64,000 nucleotides of DNA. Source: Brugia malayi (taxonomy: Eukaryota > Nematoda > Chromadorea > Rhabditida > Onchocercidae). Below are positions 48,701 to 62,930 of the stretch, one piece after another (within the stretch, counting starts at the first letter, position 1; every line of letters begins with the position of its first letter). A model generated the notes under the pieces. The model was not told the origin of the DNA. It made no database searches and worked only from the letters and a program-made list of their open reading frames with translations. Position numbers and translations under genes: made by a program. Location of the stretch: contig NW_025062477.1 of assembly GCF_000002995.4 (NCBI RefSeq), positions 12,444,696 to 12,508,695 on the forward strand, read 5' to 3'.

Positions 48701-51700
48701 TTTATTTTAGGACTAGTTGTGTTATAGAATGTCAAAATGCAACATTCTCAGATACATTACGAAATATGAGAAAAAATTATTCATTAATCAGTCAGCATTA
48801 AGCCAATCTAACTATAAGTAATCCAGCCGATATATAAACTATCATAAAATGGTTTCTGTCTTGATTAACCTTTAACTCTTGATTAATCTTAAATCATTTT
48901 ACTGAAATATGACCATATTGTCACGTTGTGTCGAATGTTAGATGTAATTAACTTAGTCCTCAAAAGTTAACAAAATCTCACTAGTAATTATAATGTATAT
49001 TTTATCTTGCAAAAGATTGATTTTGTTTTTTGAATTAATTTGAAATTTTTACGAAGGCAGTAATTATCAAAGGTAGTAAATATTTTACAACTGGCAAAAA
49101 CTGCTCTTATAATAATATCTTCAGGTGGAACAATTTAATCTGATTTTATTTTAGGATGCATGGATGATTCCTTTATCCAATTAACTCAATCAAATGATAA
49201 CGATGATTCATCTAACATATGCACATCAGATTTTGAATCATCTTTTGAGTTAAAAAACACTGATTCGCTGACAGATGTCACTTTTGCTAGAGATAAATCA
49301 CGTGGACCAAGTATAGATCTTTTAAACATAAAAGGTAAATTCTAAGTTTCTTTAGATTGTTGACAGTAGCTTTGATAGCCAATTAAGGCACTACGCTGCA
49401 TTACATTCCTAACTTTGCAAGATTTCATTTGATAATTAATACCACTATGATAATTAAAGCAGAAACTATAGCATTATCACTCTAAAGTGATTATTCAAAG
49501 TGTTGTAGTGGTTTTTGTAATTCATTTTTAATTTCTTAAGAAATTTGGAAAGAAAATATACTCGAATTTGTCATTTAATATTCGTTAAGTAAATTAAGTA
49601 GAAAATTTGTGAAAAATTATTTCAGAAACTGTAGAAAAGAGTAGAAAACGGCCTGTTCCAAAGGATTGTACTGAAAAATCAGCTTCTATTCAAAAACGAC
49701 CTGCACCAAATTTGTTTGAAAATCTTGCTTTCAAAGTGATACCTCATAATTCTAAAGAAGATACTGACAATAGCTATGCTACTAGTGAAGAAGGATCATC
49801 TTCACTAGTTGATCAAAGAGAAAATTTTGATTATAGGTATGTTAGCTAACTTATTCTTTCACTTTTCAGTAATTACTATCAATGTTTCATATAATGAAAT
49901 ATTTCATTTGATATTTTAGAAATAAAATATTTAGATATTAATTGAAGTACTTTTTGTGGTTTGCATTGTGGCTATGATACTATGATATTTTACAATCATT
50001 TAATAGGCATATAACAGGCGATAAAAAAAAAATTAACGATAAATTGCAAAAAGGAAAGAGAAAGAAAAAAAAATTTTTTTTTGCTTTCATATATATATAT
50101 ATGTTACTTTCAAATTGATATTATTAAATTTCTTTTTCAGGGAAACTTCATTACGAAATGTAGTAGCTGGAGCATCAAAAGATGAGAATACCATAATAAC
50201 ATCTCAAGATGATCCTGATTTTCCGAATCTTAGCGATGATGATGATGATAATGATAATGGTGATGGTGATGATGATAATGATAATGATGATATACTGGTT
50301 ACAGCTATAAAAGATGATCAAGTAAAGAGTTTTTTCTTGGAGCTCATTTTTGATTTTTGTTTATAAAATTCATTGATGATAATAATAATAACAATAATAA
50401 TATAATGATAATAATATTTTTACTAAAAAAAGAAAAAATATTATATGAATTGAATTAAATTTTGTTTGTATATTGTTAAAATTGTCAAATATTTGACTTC
50501 AATAACTTTTCAATCATAAGACAAATGATTTCTTTTGTTTAATATTTCAATATTTGTTGCATTGAAACAGATTATTCAACAGAAAGGACGTAATTGAAGT
50601 TAATAAAATATAAAGTTAATCTTTAGAATTGAAAAAAAAATTTTTTTGTTTCAAGAACTGCAAATCTACTGTAAAAGAAGAGAATAATTGTGGCATTACA
50701 CGTCGTTCACAACAGACAATATCATTTTCAATGTCTGACTTGAAGAATCATATGAACAAAGTGATTATTCTTAATTTCTTTCTTTTTAATTACTATTATC
50801 TTAAACAAATAATTACAATTATGTTACAGGACATTATTTTTATATCAGTTTGTTTCAAACATTATAGTAATTATTAATGTTTTTCTTTTTCTTTTTTGCA
50901 TATTTAGCTGTATGTACCTCAAATGAATTCTTATTATAGTTACATCTTAAAACGTCAAAAGTTATGTCAAATATTTGTGATGATAATGAAAGAATATTAG
51001 AATCACGTACAGAATTTCGTGTTGATAATCCAGAAATAGCAGAAAATGAATTAGCTGCTTATATCACGTTAGTTTTTTTTTTTCTTCTTTTTTTTTTTAC
51101 TCAATTATATTTCAATCATATTTAATGAATGCTTGAAAGACTCTTTTACTAATTAATTTAATAAGTTAATGATAATTATATAATCATTAAATTTTTATTA
51201 GGAAAAAAGATTTTGAATGTATGGAAATATTGGGACAGTTTAATAAAGGTTTTATTATTGTACGACTAAATGATGATCTCTTTATTATTGATCAACATGC
51301 TAGCGATGAGAAATATAATTTTGAACGATTTCAAAAAAAAGCACGTATACAAACGCAACATTTACTCAGGCAATTATTAAAATTTTATTTATTTTTTTCA
51401 AATATTTTAAGTATATTGGACTTTTTTTTTTTCAAATATTTTGAAAAGGGAACTTTGTTTGATGGAAGCTTGTATTAGCTAATAATTCTATTGCTTTATC
51501 ATTGTATCATGTATATAATTCTATAAAAGTATCTAAGTATCTTTGCTTACTAGATGAACTTTTAAAATGTTTATATCACACAGATATAATTTCTCTTTTT
51601 TTTAATTATATAATTTAAACTCATGAATTAATTAATTTCAGTCCACGTGTCTTGGATCTTGGAGTAGTGAAGGAAGCAATATTACGCGATAATATTGATA

Positions 51701-53678
51701 TATTCAATTACAATGGATTTGAATTTCAATTTGATGATGAAGGTATATTCTAATTGTTAACTGTTCATTAAATATAATTCCTTCAGCTTATTATCCCTAT
51801 CAAAGTTATCGAAATTTTCTAACTGTGTTTTTGAATGCAAATACTTCAAATTTAATTTTAAATTTGTTTACTTCCACTTCGTTTTTTAAAATTACACTTT
51901 TTTTCTATCAAAAATTATGAATTTGTTAATCTTGTGATATTATCTTATGATTTTGAAAGTTTTTTTTTTTATAGGACTTGTTGGCAAGCGTGCATTACTA
52001 ACCGCAATACCAGTTTTACAAAGTTGGCAATTTAGTATATCAGGTGTGAAGTTTTTTTTCCTTCCTTTCAAGGTTTAATATTTTAAGAGAAAAAGCAATA
52101 AATTCCATTCTTATCCAATTTGATGAGAAGCTATGGAAGAAAATATTTCCGATCAATTTATTGGCAATCATCTTATGTGTTTCTCAATTATATTATTATT
52201 ATTTTTACTTAACTTATTTTATGTTATGTAAATATTGGAGCTTCAGAGAGGTTTTTTGCTGTGACAGAGAAGAGATTATTTGTGTCTTTCCCTCTCTCTC
52301 TCTCTCTCTTTCTCTCTTTCTTTTTGTTCGTGTAAGATAAGGATTAAAACTTTATATGAGATAACCTAAGCGACACAACTTTGTCTGTGTATTAAGAAAA
52401 AGTTATGAAATTTATGTATTAAAAAATATGAGATATCTTTTTACTTTTTTTCAAACTATAAAAAGAATTGTTAGTATAAATGAAATATTATTCATTTATT
52501 ACTGCATGAAATATCTCTCTGAACATATCTCCCATATTTGCAAATTTCTTGTAATTGATTTTTCTCTTTTTTTTAAAGATATTGATGAAATGCTTTCGGT
52601 ATTGTGCGATTTCCCAGGAATGATGTATCGACCAGCAAAATTGCGGAAACTTTTTGCGTCACGTGCTTGTCGTAAGTCAGTTATGATTGGTAGCTCATTA
52701 ACAATGATACAAATGCAAAAGGTATGTTACTTTACTCATTTTATCAGTTTGTTATCAATGTATCGAATAGTTTACTTCTTTAATAATAATATTTAATTTA
52801 ATTAATTTATTTTTCTTATATAATGGTTAATTTAATTAGGTATTTTTTTTCACAATTTATTCTTCAAATACTTCACTATAACTATTTTACTGCTATATCA
52901 GATATCTAGTAAAATTGATGATACCAGGAATGTCATTATAATTTATTTCTCAAATGTTATGACAATTGATGATCTTTTTTCTTTTTCATCACATAAATAT
53001 TACTCATATTTATTCCGCAAATCGTTACTTTTTAAATTTATTCAAATTTTTATTTCTATTTTTGTCATTTTATGCTTTATTTTTGTTCTCTTTTTTCTTT
53101 TAGATTGTTCGTCATCTTGGAACACTTGATCATCCATGGGTAAATTTTCTGTTGTTTGTACTTTTTTTTTAGTGAAGAGATATCTAGCATAAATAATTGC
53201 TAAATAGTTGTTTTCAACAGTCATTCATTGTTTATGAATTTGAAAATTTATGCAAACTTAGACGAAATTTCGAACTGATGGAAAATAATTTTAAATTGTT
53301 AAATTTCATCAACATTCGTATGTATTAGCAACCTTTATACATTATAATATTTTAACAAATAATTACAAGGAATTAAATTGTAACTAAATTTCAAGACTTG
53401 ATTGTATCTCAAATATATTGATAATCACATCCTACACTAAATGTTCAAATAATTTTGCTATAACATTGATGCAATGATTTGAGAAATGTTTATGCTAATT
53501 GAAATAATTGAAATTGATTTATTATGTTCAAACTTGCTTCATAAATAAGACAACATGAATCAAACTAATTATGCATATATCCGACATAATGCAAATTTTT
53601 GTGACATTTCAGAATTGTCCTCATGGACGACCAACGCTTCGACATCTTTGTGTGCTTAAATCCAAACCATCAAATTGA
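44972..53678 (+). CDS. PMS2: PMS2 homologue, MutL-alpha endonuclease subunit of mismatch repair
   Basis: PMS2 pairs with MLH1 and nicks the strand carrying the error in mismatch repair. Exons: 44972-45128, 45480-45566, 45858-45960, 46244-46346, 46768-46934, 47134-47313, 47644-47743, 47862-47946, 48413-48559, 49155-49334, 49626-49836, 50141-50321, 50656-50760, 50940-51067, 51202-51369, 51642-51742, 51975-52043, 52579-52721, 53104-53139, 53613-53678. All phases agree, giving 839 codons with the stop (838 aa; human 862). N-terminal GHKL ATPase: ELIDNSLDA (catalytic E39, N43), [26 protein letters not shown] variable linker (about 375-600) holds an Asp/Asn run in exon 12. The C-terminal nuclease has [12 protein letters not shown] (675-686), SRACR (785-789) and CPHGRP (819-824), the metal site. 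Intron 15 uses a GC donor. The start follows the acceptor at 44961. The exon 13 and 14 edges are least certain. Confidence 0.96.
45372..45479 (+). pseudogene. Possible decayed exon-like segment before PMS2 exon 2
   Basis: Extending PMS2 exon 2 upstream in frame gives about 35 codons with one TGA at 45459-45461. The stretch after it reads LGANVL directly before EVRV, which resembles the GATxI-plus-beta-strand signature that exon 1 already supplies as DAQAKTI. Before the stop it reads [13 protein letters not shown], loosely like the MutL helix KELVENSLDA. It could be a relic of an exon duplication or chance. No nucleotide similarity to exon 1 is evident. Confidence 0.2.
45728..45758. repeat. 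(TA)n microsatellite in PMS2 intron 2
   Basis: An uninterrupted TA dinucleotide run of about 15 units. Confidence 0.9.
50215..50292 (+). repeat. GATGAT/AATGAT coding repeat in PMS2 exon 12
   Basis: A trinucleotide GAT/AAT/GGT repeat within the coding exon encodes an Asp/Asn/Gly run in the non-conserved linker. It is in frame and without stops. Confidence 0.85.
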
Positions 53679-56600
53679 AATCTCAATTACTATTTGTAAT
53701 TTAACAATATAAATTTTGGGGGATAGAATTGCTGGTTACTTGCTTTAAGCATAATTCATTTTACTTTTTATCATCGAGAATTTTTAACTTTCTTCGAGAT
53801 TTGTAATTAAAAGAAAGAATAATTTAATATGTTGTTTCATATTTTTGAATGATAAATGACAAATTTTTGCTTTGATGGAAGAGTGAATTGAAATTTAGTC
53901 TACTAAATAATTTGAAATAACTAGTGAATTATAGTTTCATTGAAATTAAAACTTTTTTTAAAACAATTTTTATATTGTTTATTCATAAGCAATTGAATGT
54001 TTTATTTTATCATTTTCTACTTCAAATAATTTATGCATCTTCTATTTTAGGATAATTTATGTAATTGCTAGAATATATTTATATTATCATCTCAGATTAT
54101 CATCTCGTTGTTAGTTGTTCAGGATTTCTTATTATTTTGCTACTTTTTGAAATTAAGCTATTATTTTTGATTTTTTTTTTAAAGCGTACAAGAAAAAAAA
54201 ACAAGAAATAAATGCAGTTTTGTTCAATAATTTTACTTTTTCACTTTAATATTACTTTATTTTTGTTAACTAAATAATCGAATATATTTAGGAGAATTAA
54301 TAAACAATACAAAAAAAAAAGATCAAAATATGCTATCGAAAGTGCACTACGTAAATATGTCATTAGCGCCATTCATAATTCTTACATTATATTCACTTTC
54401 CGCTCAAAAATATTCCCAATTCTACACCATAATAACACAAGGGAATTTGTTGATTGAAAATAATCAAAGAAAATTAAAAAAAAAAAAAAATTTATATTTT
54501 ACAAGTTTTAAATAAAATAGAAAAGAAATGAAATAATCACATCGCTAACAATTTTTTCTTCCTAAAATTACTAAATATGATATTAATTCTAATAACATAA
54601 ATAATATTAATCCTAATAATGTAATAATTAATATATCAAAAAATTGCTGAGAATCTTTTACGTTCAAAATTATTATGAATGACATCAATTTAAAAATTAT
54701 CTTTTATTGAATTAAAAAAATGAAATTTTGAAGTGGGGAAGTTTGTTTTTCCTCATTTGAAATAAAAATTTCATTAAAAAAAAAAAAATGAAGAGGGAAT
54801 AAAATGAATGTTATGCTTAATTGAGAAAAATAGCCTTAGTCTAATAATAAAATGATAGATGATAAGGCATTTTATTTTATCATCCTAAATTATCAGTAAT
54901 ATATTTCGAATAGCGATCAGGAATTTTGAGGAATTAATTTAAACAAATAATAAATCAATATGGCAACATTCGTCTGTAATATAATTAACAATCTTACATT
55001 TTACATTATCATTTAATTCTCAAAAATTTATTCTGATAATATTTTTTAATAATTTAATTATTTGATCGCAATATCGAAATTTATTTAGTACAGTTAATGT
55101 ATATAGAAGAAAGTAAGGAAAAGATAAAAAAAACAAGCATCATTTTTTTTAAAAAAAAAAAGATTAAAATTTAAATTTCAAATTAAGAATTAATAGTTGT
55201 GGCAGATAAAACCAATACGTTGCGCAATATTTCATTAAAAAAAATTTGTTGGGAAAAAAAGAAAAAAATTTCTTTTTCATTATTATTTTGCTTTTTTTTT
55301 TCATACAAAACATTAAAATGCATAAAAACATTTTTTTATTGTTTTGATTAATTTTTTGTAAATAATTTTTAATTTTTGGTTATAAATTGAAAAAATCTTT
55401 CAAAAATTTGAAAAAATTATCAGAAAGAAATAAAATGTTTTTTTTTTTAATTTTTGTTTTTTAATTTGGAAAATTTTTTTCTCTTTTTCAAAATCTATAA
55501 AAAGTTTTTCTTTTTTTCAAAAAATCTATAAAAACTTTTCATTTCTTATTTCATTTTTTTCTTTTATTTTCAATTCTTATATTAACTTATGCTATATATT
55601 TTTAATTTTGAAATTTTCAATTTTATTTAATTTGATATTTTTAATTTGTAAGGGACAAAATGCGAGTTGTAAAATTGCTATTAAATGAAATTGTAAGTTA
55701 GTTTGAAATGATCTCATAAAAAACAAAAATTCTATCATATGACATTTTAAAAACAACAATAAAATTTTAAAATAACAATGTTTTTTCCTAAATTATTTTT
55801 AAATATTTCATTTCTAACTTATTTTTCATTTTTATTTTGTGGATAATTTACCAAAAAGAAGAATTTCCATATGAAAGTAACAATTATTTTTTACTTTATT
55901 TTACTTTATTTAATGCAAAGGCTTCAATTGCAGTATAATAATCAAATTTTTCCTTTCCGTCTTTTTCTTTTTTTTTTTTAATTTTTAAAAAGCAAATTTT
56001 AAACGTTTCAATTTGCGGCTCTATTATTTCCTTAAAAACTTTGCAATAATAATTTTGAGGGATGAAAAAAAAAATTAATTAATTGAAAATTCAAAAGATT
56101 CCAATTATAGTTTCCGATTATCTTTTATCATTTATTTACTTTCATTATTCATTATTATTCTTTTGTATTATTATTACTGTTATTATTATTATTAATATTC
56201 ATGTTTTTGCTATTATTCATATTATTTTATTATTAATATTTGGATAAAGAAAAAATTAATTAATTAATTCTTTCTGAAATTTTTATAATGTTATTCAGAG
56301 AAAAAAGGAGAGCGTATCTTTTAAGAAAAATTTAATATCTTTTTTTATTGACATTGTTTTGAAGCATTGAAAATGTTGATGTAATTAAATAATAATCTTT
56401 CATTTCGTTGTTATTATCATACTTTTTTCATTTATTATTTTAATTTTAAATTTTGCTATCTTGAATTTGGAATTGTTTAAGATAATTTTAAACATAAAAT
56501 TATTTGTTAAAATTTTTGATTTTCGTTTTTTGATACAAAAACTATTAAATTGTTACAGTAGTAAATGAAAGAAAAAAAGATTTTACATTATTATTTTACT

Positions 56601-59600
56601 TTGTAAAATTGAATATAATTTTGATAAAAATCCAATATTTATGCTAATTAAACAAATTATTCAATTAAAATTTTTTTCTTTTTAAATTGCTGCAATAATT
56701 ACTGCAATTTATTTGTGAATTCTTTTCAGTTTTATTATTAAATCATTCTGATTTCATTTCCCAAAACCGTAACATTGGTTTCAAATTTCATTTTTTTTTT
56801 TTTTTTTTTTTTTCATATTTGATCATATTTAAATAACTCAAAACAATTAAGTGATAATTAAATAATTCCTAATTAAATGCTAACTTTTTTTATTTTTTTA
56901 TTTTTTGACTGGTCTTGTTGTTGTTTATATTACCAACTTTAATTACTGGTAATTTAAAATTTGGAAGTTTTATGCGAAGTTTATAAAATATTAAATAGAT
57001 TTCACTTTATTTGATTGCATCTCAACTAGAATTATAATTTCAATTGGATTTAGTTCAATTAAAATTTGTTTTTTTTTTCCTTGATTGGAAGATATTTGCA
57101 AAATTTTAGTTAATATTTTAATTCCTTTGCTCTTTCTTTTTTGCTAGCTTTACTTTAAGTTTACTTTAATACGAAAGTTAAAATAATCGGGTAATTTTTT
57201 AGGTAATTCTTAATTACATGCAAGCTTTAAAATTTTATTAATTCTCAAAAAGTTTTTTACATTTTTTTTCCCCTCAATGTCATTTAATTTTAATTCAATC
57301 AATGAAATCAATATGATTATTGGCTGTTCGTATCAATTACAAAATGACATTGACCTGAATTTCAATCCGGTAGCATTTTCCGGTGTACTATTTCCACTAA
57401 TTTAACACCATCTATTTATTAAATTTTTCATTTCTGTTAAAAGCACTTGGCTATTTGCAAATGCATTAATATTTCCACATTCTGCAAAAAAGAAAGATAA
57501 TTTCATTTCTTTAAAATTTATCTCTTATCATAGTTGCAACTGATAAGATGCATACCATTTTCTGATAAGATTAGTTAGCCAATCACTTGAATTGCTAGCA
57601 AAATTCATTTTTTAGTTTATTAATTATTTGAATGAATTTGTTAATTAATAACAAAAATTAATTTATCATTCGTTTAACTGCTCACCAAATAAATTAATTA
57701 ATTAATTATCAATAAACTAATTATGATTCATCATTCATTAGTTGATTGATTATTAATAAAATTGATTTATTTATTTGATTACTTGTTGACAAGATAATAA
57801 GATAGCAAAATATAGATGGATATGATAATAGTAAATATGATCATAACTATAATCATGATAAAATCGTGATAATGTTATTACACTAACATAATTATTACAC
57901 TAATCCTCGTATTAGTTTATATTTTTTCTTTTTTAATTGCTATTTTTCTTAAATTTCTATTTTATCATTGAATTAAATTGTTAATTTTCTTTTCAAAATT
58001 TTCAAAGATAAATTTACGAAAAGTTTTTTTTTTCTTTTATATCTTATTGGAAATATCGATAATTTTTCCTTTTTTTTTTTTTTTTGTTTTTTGCTGAAAA
58101 ATGAAATAATTGAATATTTTACTAGTAAATGATCAATTGTAGCAATAAAATAAGCTTAAGCTTCGTTTTTTTTTTTTTTTTTTTTTTTTCACTAGCTATC
58201 ATCATTAAACTATTTGTTTTAAATTTTTAAATTGAATAATTTGTTAAATTCTCTTCGCTTTTTTTCACAAACAAATAACTATTGAAAATTTTCAACTTTC
58301 TTTTCTGTTTATTAATCATTTTTATCTTTAATTTTCATTTTTTCATTTATTTTTTTATTTTTTTTTGCTAACATGAAAAAATATATTTTTTATATAAAAA
58401 TATATTTTATCCACGGCTTTTTTTCACTTTTTGAATGTTTCAAAAATTTTAACTGTTATGCAATTTTTGGCAAAATTTGCATCATTTCATCAAAAAATGT
58501 TTAGCAATAATTTTAATAAAATTTTAAAATCAATCATTTTTTGATTAAATTGATACCAAAAGAAAAAGAGAAAAAAGATAAATTTTGACATATTTATTGT
58601 GATGATAGAAATTTTATTCATTTGAATAATACAATTTAATTGTTATTAGACTTAAATACTAATTAAAATTTGTCAAAAAATTGGAAATTGATTTAAGAAA
58701 TTATTAGAATTTGACTAAAAAATTATTATTATATGTAAGGATTAATCAAAAAAAAAAAAAAAAAAAAAGAACATTAAACTTGAAAATTAATAGGAATAAC
58801 AATTGAAATTAGAATATTAATAGATTAATTCAATAAAATGCATTTAAATTTTATAACTGAATTATTTTAATTTATTTTTTTTTTTTTTGATTAGTTATTA
58901 AAATGAATTTTTCATATATAATTTTTAATACTATAACGACATTACAACCATAATAAATTTAATGAAATTATATGATAATGTCAACAAAAGAAAAACTAGT
59001 TTCTTTTTTTTTCTATACGAAAAAAAAAAAAGAAATTTAATGGAAGAGAAAGAAATGTTTGAAAAGTAATATTTTTAAATGCGAATTGTTCATTAGTCTT
59101 TGAAATTACTAAACTTTCTTCAATGTAAAATGAATGATTCACATTTTTCGTAAATTTTCTTTTCTCTTTTTTCTTGTCTTTTCCTTTTACCAATTACTAC
59201 GTTTACCATTTCATTCATTTATTGCATTAATTAATTTCATTGTACTATTAATTACTAAATTAAATAAACTTTCAATTTAGCGAAATGAATTATACGTTAA
59301 GCAATTGACGCAAATACGTGAAGTAATATTAGTAATATATTTTAATAATATATTTACATAATATTAGTAAATTATTATAATTGAATGTAGATTTCCTCTT
59401 TTCATAGTTATTTTTATTAAAATTAAATAACCTTTTTGAAAATCTTTTTTTTTTTTTTTTTGAAATTTACGAAATTTAAAATCATAATAAAGAAAAAAAA
59501 ATGTCTAAATTTGCCTTTTTTTTTTTTTGTAGTATATGATTATCGTCCTTTTTTCTTTTTATTACGCTTCATTTAATTTCAGTTAAATTATACGATAAGC

Positions 59601-60547
59601 TTTTTTAATTGATAATTTAATTGTAATAATCGTATTAACGTAATCATTTAAATTATTTTAAATAACATAATTATATTGATGCAACTGCTATAATTAATTT
59701 AATTATCACAGTCTATTAGTATAGTTTTTTTTTTTTTTTTTTTTGATTTAAATTTAATTAGGACAATCATAAATCTTTACTTTTATTAAAAAATACTTTA
59801 ATTGTGTATTTTTTTTTAACTTTAATTATACATTTTAGTTATTAAATAGCAGTTCATTTTGTCATGTTAATCTCAAAAACAAAAGCAAAAATACAAAAAC
59901 AAAAGCGTATCTTTTATATATAATAAAACAAACTATTTTTAAATTAATTAAATTATTCCATTTATCAAATTAAATTAATGAAAAAGAAGAAGGCAATTTC
60001 TTTTTCAATTTTTTTTCACTTTTTTTATGTCATTTTATAAAAATTTAAATCCAAATACAAAAAATATTTTACATATTAAATTATCACAGTTTGCTACTAT
60101 TATTATTTTCTTTAATAATACATTTCCTATTTTCAATCACTTTTTCCACGGTTCACCATTTCGCCGTGATGTGAAACAAATTTTCATGCGCTGATTTCAT
60201 TATTTATGCGTCATCAAAATGAGCGCTTTTTTTTTTAAAAAAAAAATAAATAAATAAAATGAAAACGATTATTTCTCATACTGATTTGGCGTAATTTTGA
60301 ATACGTATTTATGTCGTTTTCCGCTTCATTGCTCACTTCCTATTTACATTCTTTCATTGATACTTTTGCAGAAATGGCAAATATTTATTTTCATTTATTT
60401 TTTTTGAAATAAAATATTTAATTTGTGCTGATGTAATGGTATTAAAACTATTAATTAAGCAAATGTTTCATGGAAATTAACTTATAAACTTTGTTTATTT
60501 ACTGTTACTCATTGAGTTAACTGATATTAAAACCAAAAGTAGTCCAG

Positions 60548-60549
<2 letters not shown>

Positions 60550-60595
<46 letters not shown>

Positions 60596-61130
60596 ATTAT
60601 TTATTATTATTATTATTTATTATTATTATTATTATTATTATTGCTATTATTATTAATCATTATAAATATTATTACTGCTATCATTATTTATTTACTATTA
60701 TTATTATTGCTATTATTATTAATCATTATAAATATTATTGTTACTAATATCATATATTTACTATTATTATTATCAATATTTTTATCATTTATTAATATTA
60801 TTAACACTGTTATTATTATTTATTAATATTATTATTGTTATTATTACTATAGCAATAATAATTGTTATTAAATAATTATTATAATTAAATTTAAAAGAAT
60901 TATTTTTATATATTATTATTATTAAACTATTGTTATCATTATTGTAATTATCGTTGTTATCATTATTATCGTTATTATTATTATTGCCGTCATTATTATT
61001 ATTATTGTTATTATCGTTATTATTATTATCATTACTATTATTATTATCGTTATTAATATTAATATTATTATTATTATCATTGCTATTATTATTATTATCA
61101 TTATTAATATTATTATTATTATTAGATGTT
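60550..61130. repeat. (TTA)n microsatellite block
   Basis: About 580 bp of TTA/ATT trinucleotides. It has a near-pure run at about 60550-60650, a repeated segment containing TTGCTATTATTATTAATCAT (near 60641 and 60708), then TTATTATCGTTATT variants to about 61125. Leucine- or isoleucine-only frames across it are artefacts. Confidence 0.9.
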
Positions 61131-62423
61131 AGAGCAGAAAATTAAGAGAATAGAAAACCTATGAGTGATCATTTCATTTTAAATAGAAGAAATATTATTG
61201 TCAAAACTTTTTCTTCCATTTAATTAAATTTGCAGCTAGTATGTATTAAATACCTTAAAAATTAATATATAATTCAATGTATATATTAAAATATTATCTT
61301 TCATTTGACCTTATAATGATAATTAAGAAGAAAAAAATAATTTCAATCTTTGAATTCATCGTAAGAAGCAAATATTTGTATTGTTTACCATTTTATTATT
61401 ATAACAATAAATGAATGTACTGTGTTATGTGTGTAATATTAGTCAGTTGTTCATCATTCTTTTTCAGTAAATATTTATTTTTTAATGAAAACATTGACAG
61501 ATTATTCGATTAAATTTCAATCAAAAAAAAAAAAAATTTGAAAGAAATATGAATCATAAAATCTAACAAATGAAGTTTTGTTTGTTTTTTTTCTTTTTCT
61601 TTTTCGTTTTTCCATTTTTTCAACTAAAAATAAATAATAGCTGAATTCAATGTTATTTTTCTTTAAATTAATTTTAATCATTTATGTTTAATTGCTTTTT
61701 TCTCTTTCTTTTTTTGTTTGTTTTTTTTTTTTTTTTTTTAAATTGAAATTATTAAAATTTAAGTTATATTTGATATAGTACCAATTAATATTTGAGCTAA
61801 ATTATACTTACACTTATCATCTGAGCCAAAATTTGCAATTTATAAACGTTTTTGAAATTGCAAGGTCATAGGTTACTAATTTTTATTCTTAAGTGTTTTT
61901 TTTTTTTTTTTTTTTTTTTTTTTGGTTGAATTTATGTTTACTAATCATTCCAAATGCTTCCGAGTTGGACAAATTAAATTATTTCAAGCATTAAGTATAA
62001 GTAATACTTTACTATTTGTATGAGGAAAAAGACTGAATGACCAGTAGGACAATGTCGGAATGATCACTTGTAAACAATTTTACCGGAATTGGAACGTAGG
62101 CAGTAAAATTATACAGGAATTGTCATTCGTATGCATTAAGATAGTAACAGAAAACATTTATAATCATTCTAATTACGTATAAAATTTTCTAATTAATTTA
62201 AAAAATTATTTCCAGAAAAAAGTTTTTCGCTTTCTTTTGCTGATACTTTTCTAAATGCTAAAAGTATTATTTTTTTGATTACCTGGAATTTTTTTTTTCT
62301 AGCCACTTCTCATCTATTCATGTTTACATTGTCACCTGTATTTGTTAGCACTGCTAAGACCTTCCTTCTAGTACCTTCCTTCTTCTTGTAACTTCGCCCG
62401 TTATATATTTGTGACAATTTCTA

Positions 62424-62450
62424 TGACACACACACACACACACACACAAA
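62424..62450. repeat. CA microsatellite
   Basis: (CA)n of about 12 units. Confidence 0.9.
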
Positions 62451-62845
62451 CATACTTAAATTATTAAATGAACAATGACACTTGATAGGAATAGATAAAG
62501 TTGTAAAATTCGAGACATTATTTATACCCAAATGGAGAGATAGTTTATTTTTAAAATTTAACACTGATATCTTTTCTTTCACTGTTAAACTGTTAAAGTG
62601 TTATTTGTGTAATAAACAGATTTAATTGATAATTTTGACAATTTGTTAAGGAACAAATGATAATTGTGTTGGGCAACAAAATTTGTTCATTTTTCTTTCC
62701 TTTAATTGATTTGATTGGGTTATTTCTAAAAAAGAAATCAAAATAAGAGAATGTGCTAATCGATTGAATTGTTATGGATTATTTCTTATCACTAATTATT
62801 AAAATCATTGTTATTATTATTACTTTTGTCACTATTCTTTCAATT

Positions 62846-62853
62846 ACTGCTAC

Positions 62854-62899
<46 letters not shown>

Positions 62900-62930
62900 G
62901 CTATTACTATTATTACTATTACTATTTTTA
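62846..62930. repeat. (TTA)n microsatellite
   Basis: A near-pure run of about 18 TTA units followed by CTATTA variants. Confidence 0.9.

Noticed and set aside
60641..61145. Leucine/isoleucine-rich frames; likewise at 4815-5303, 7997-8203 and 62774-63083
   Set aside because: All are translations of TTA, ATT or ATC microsatellites.
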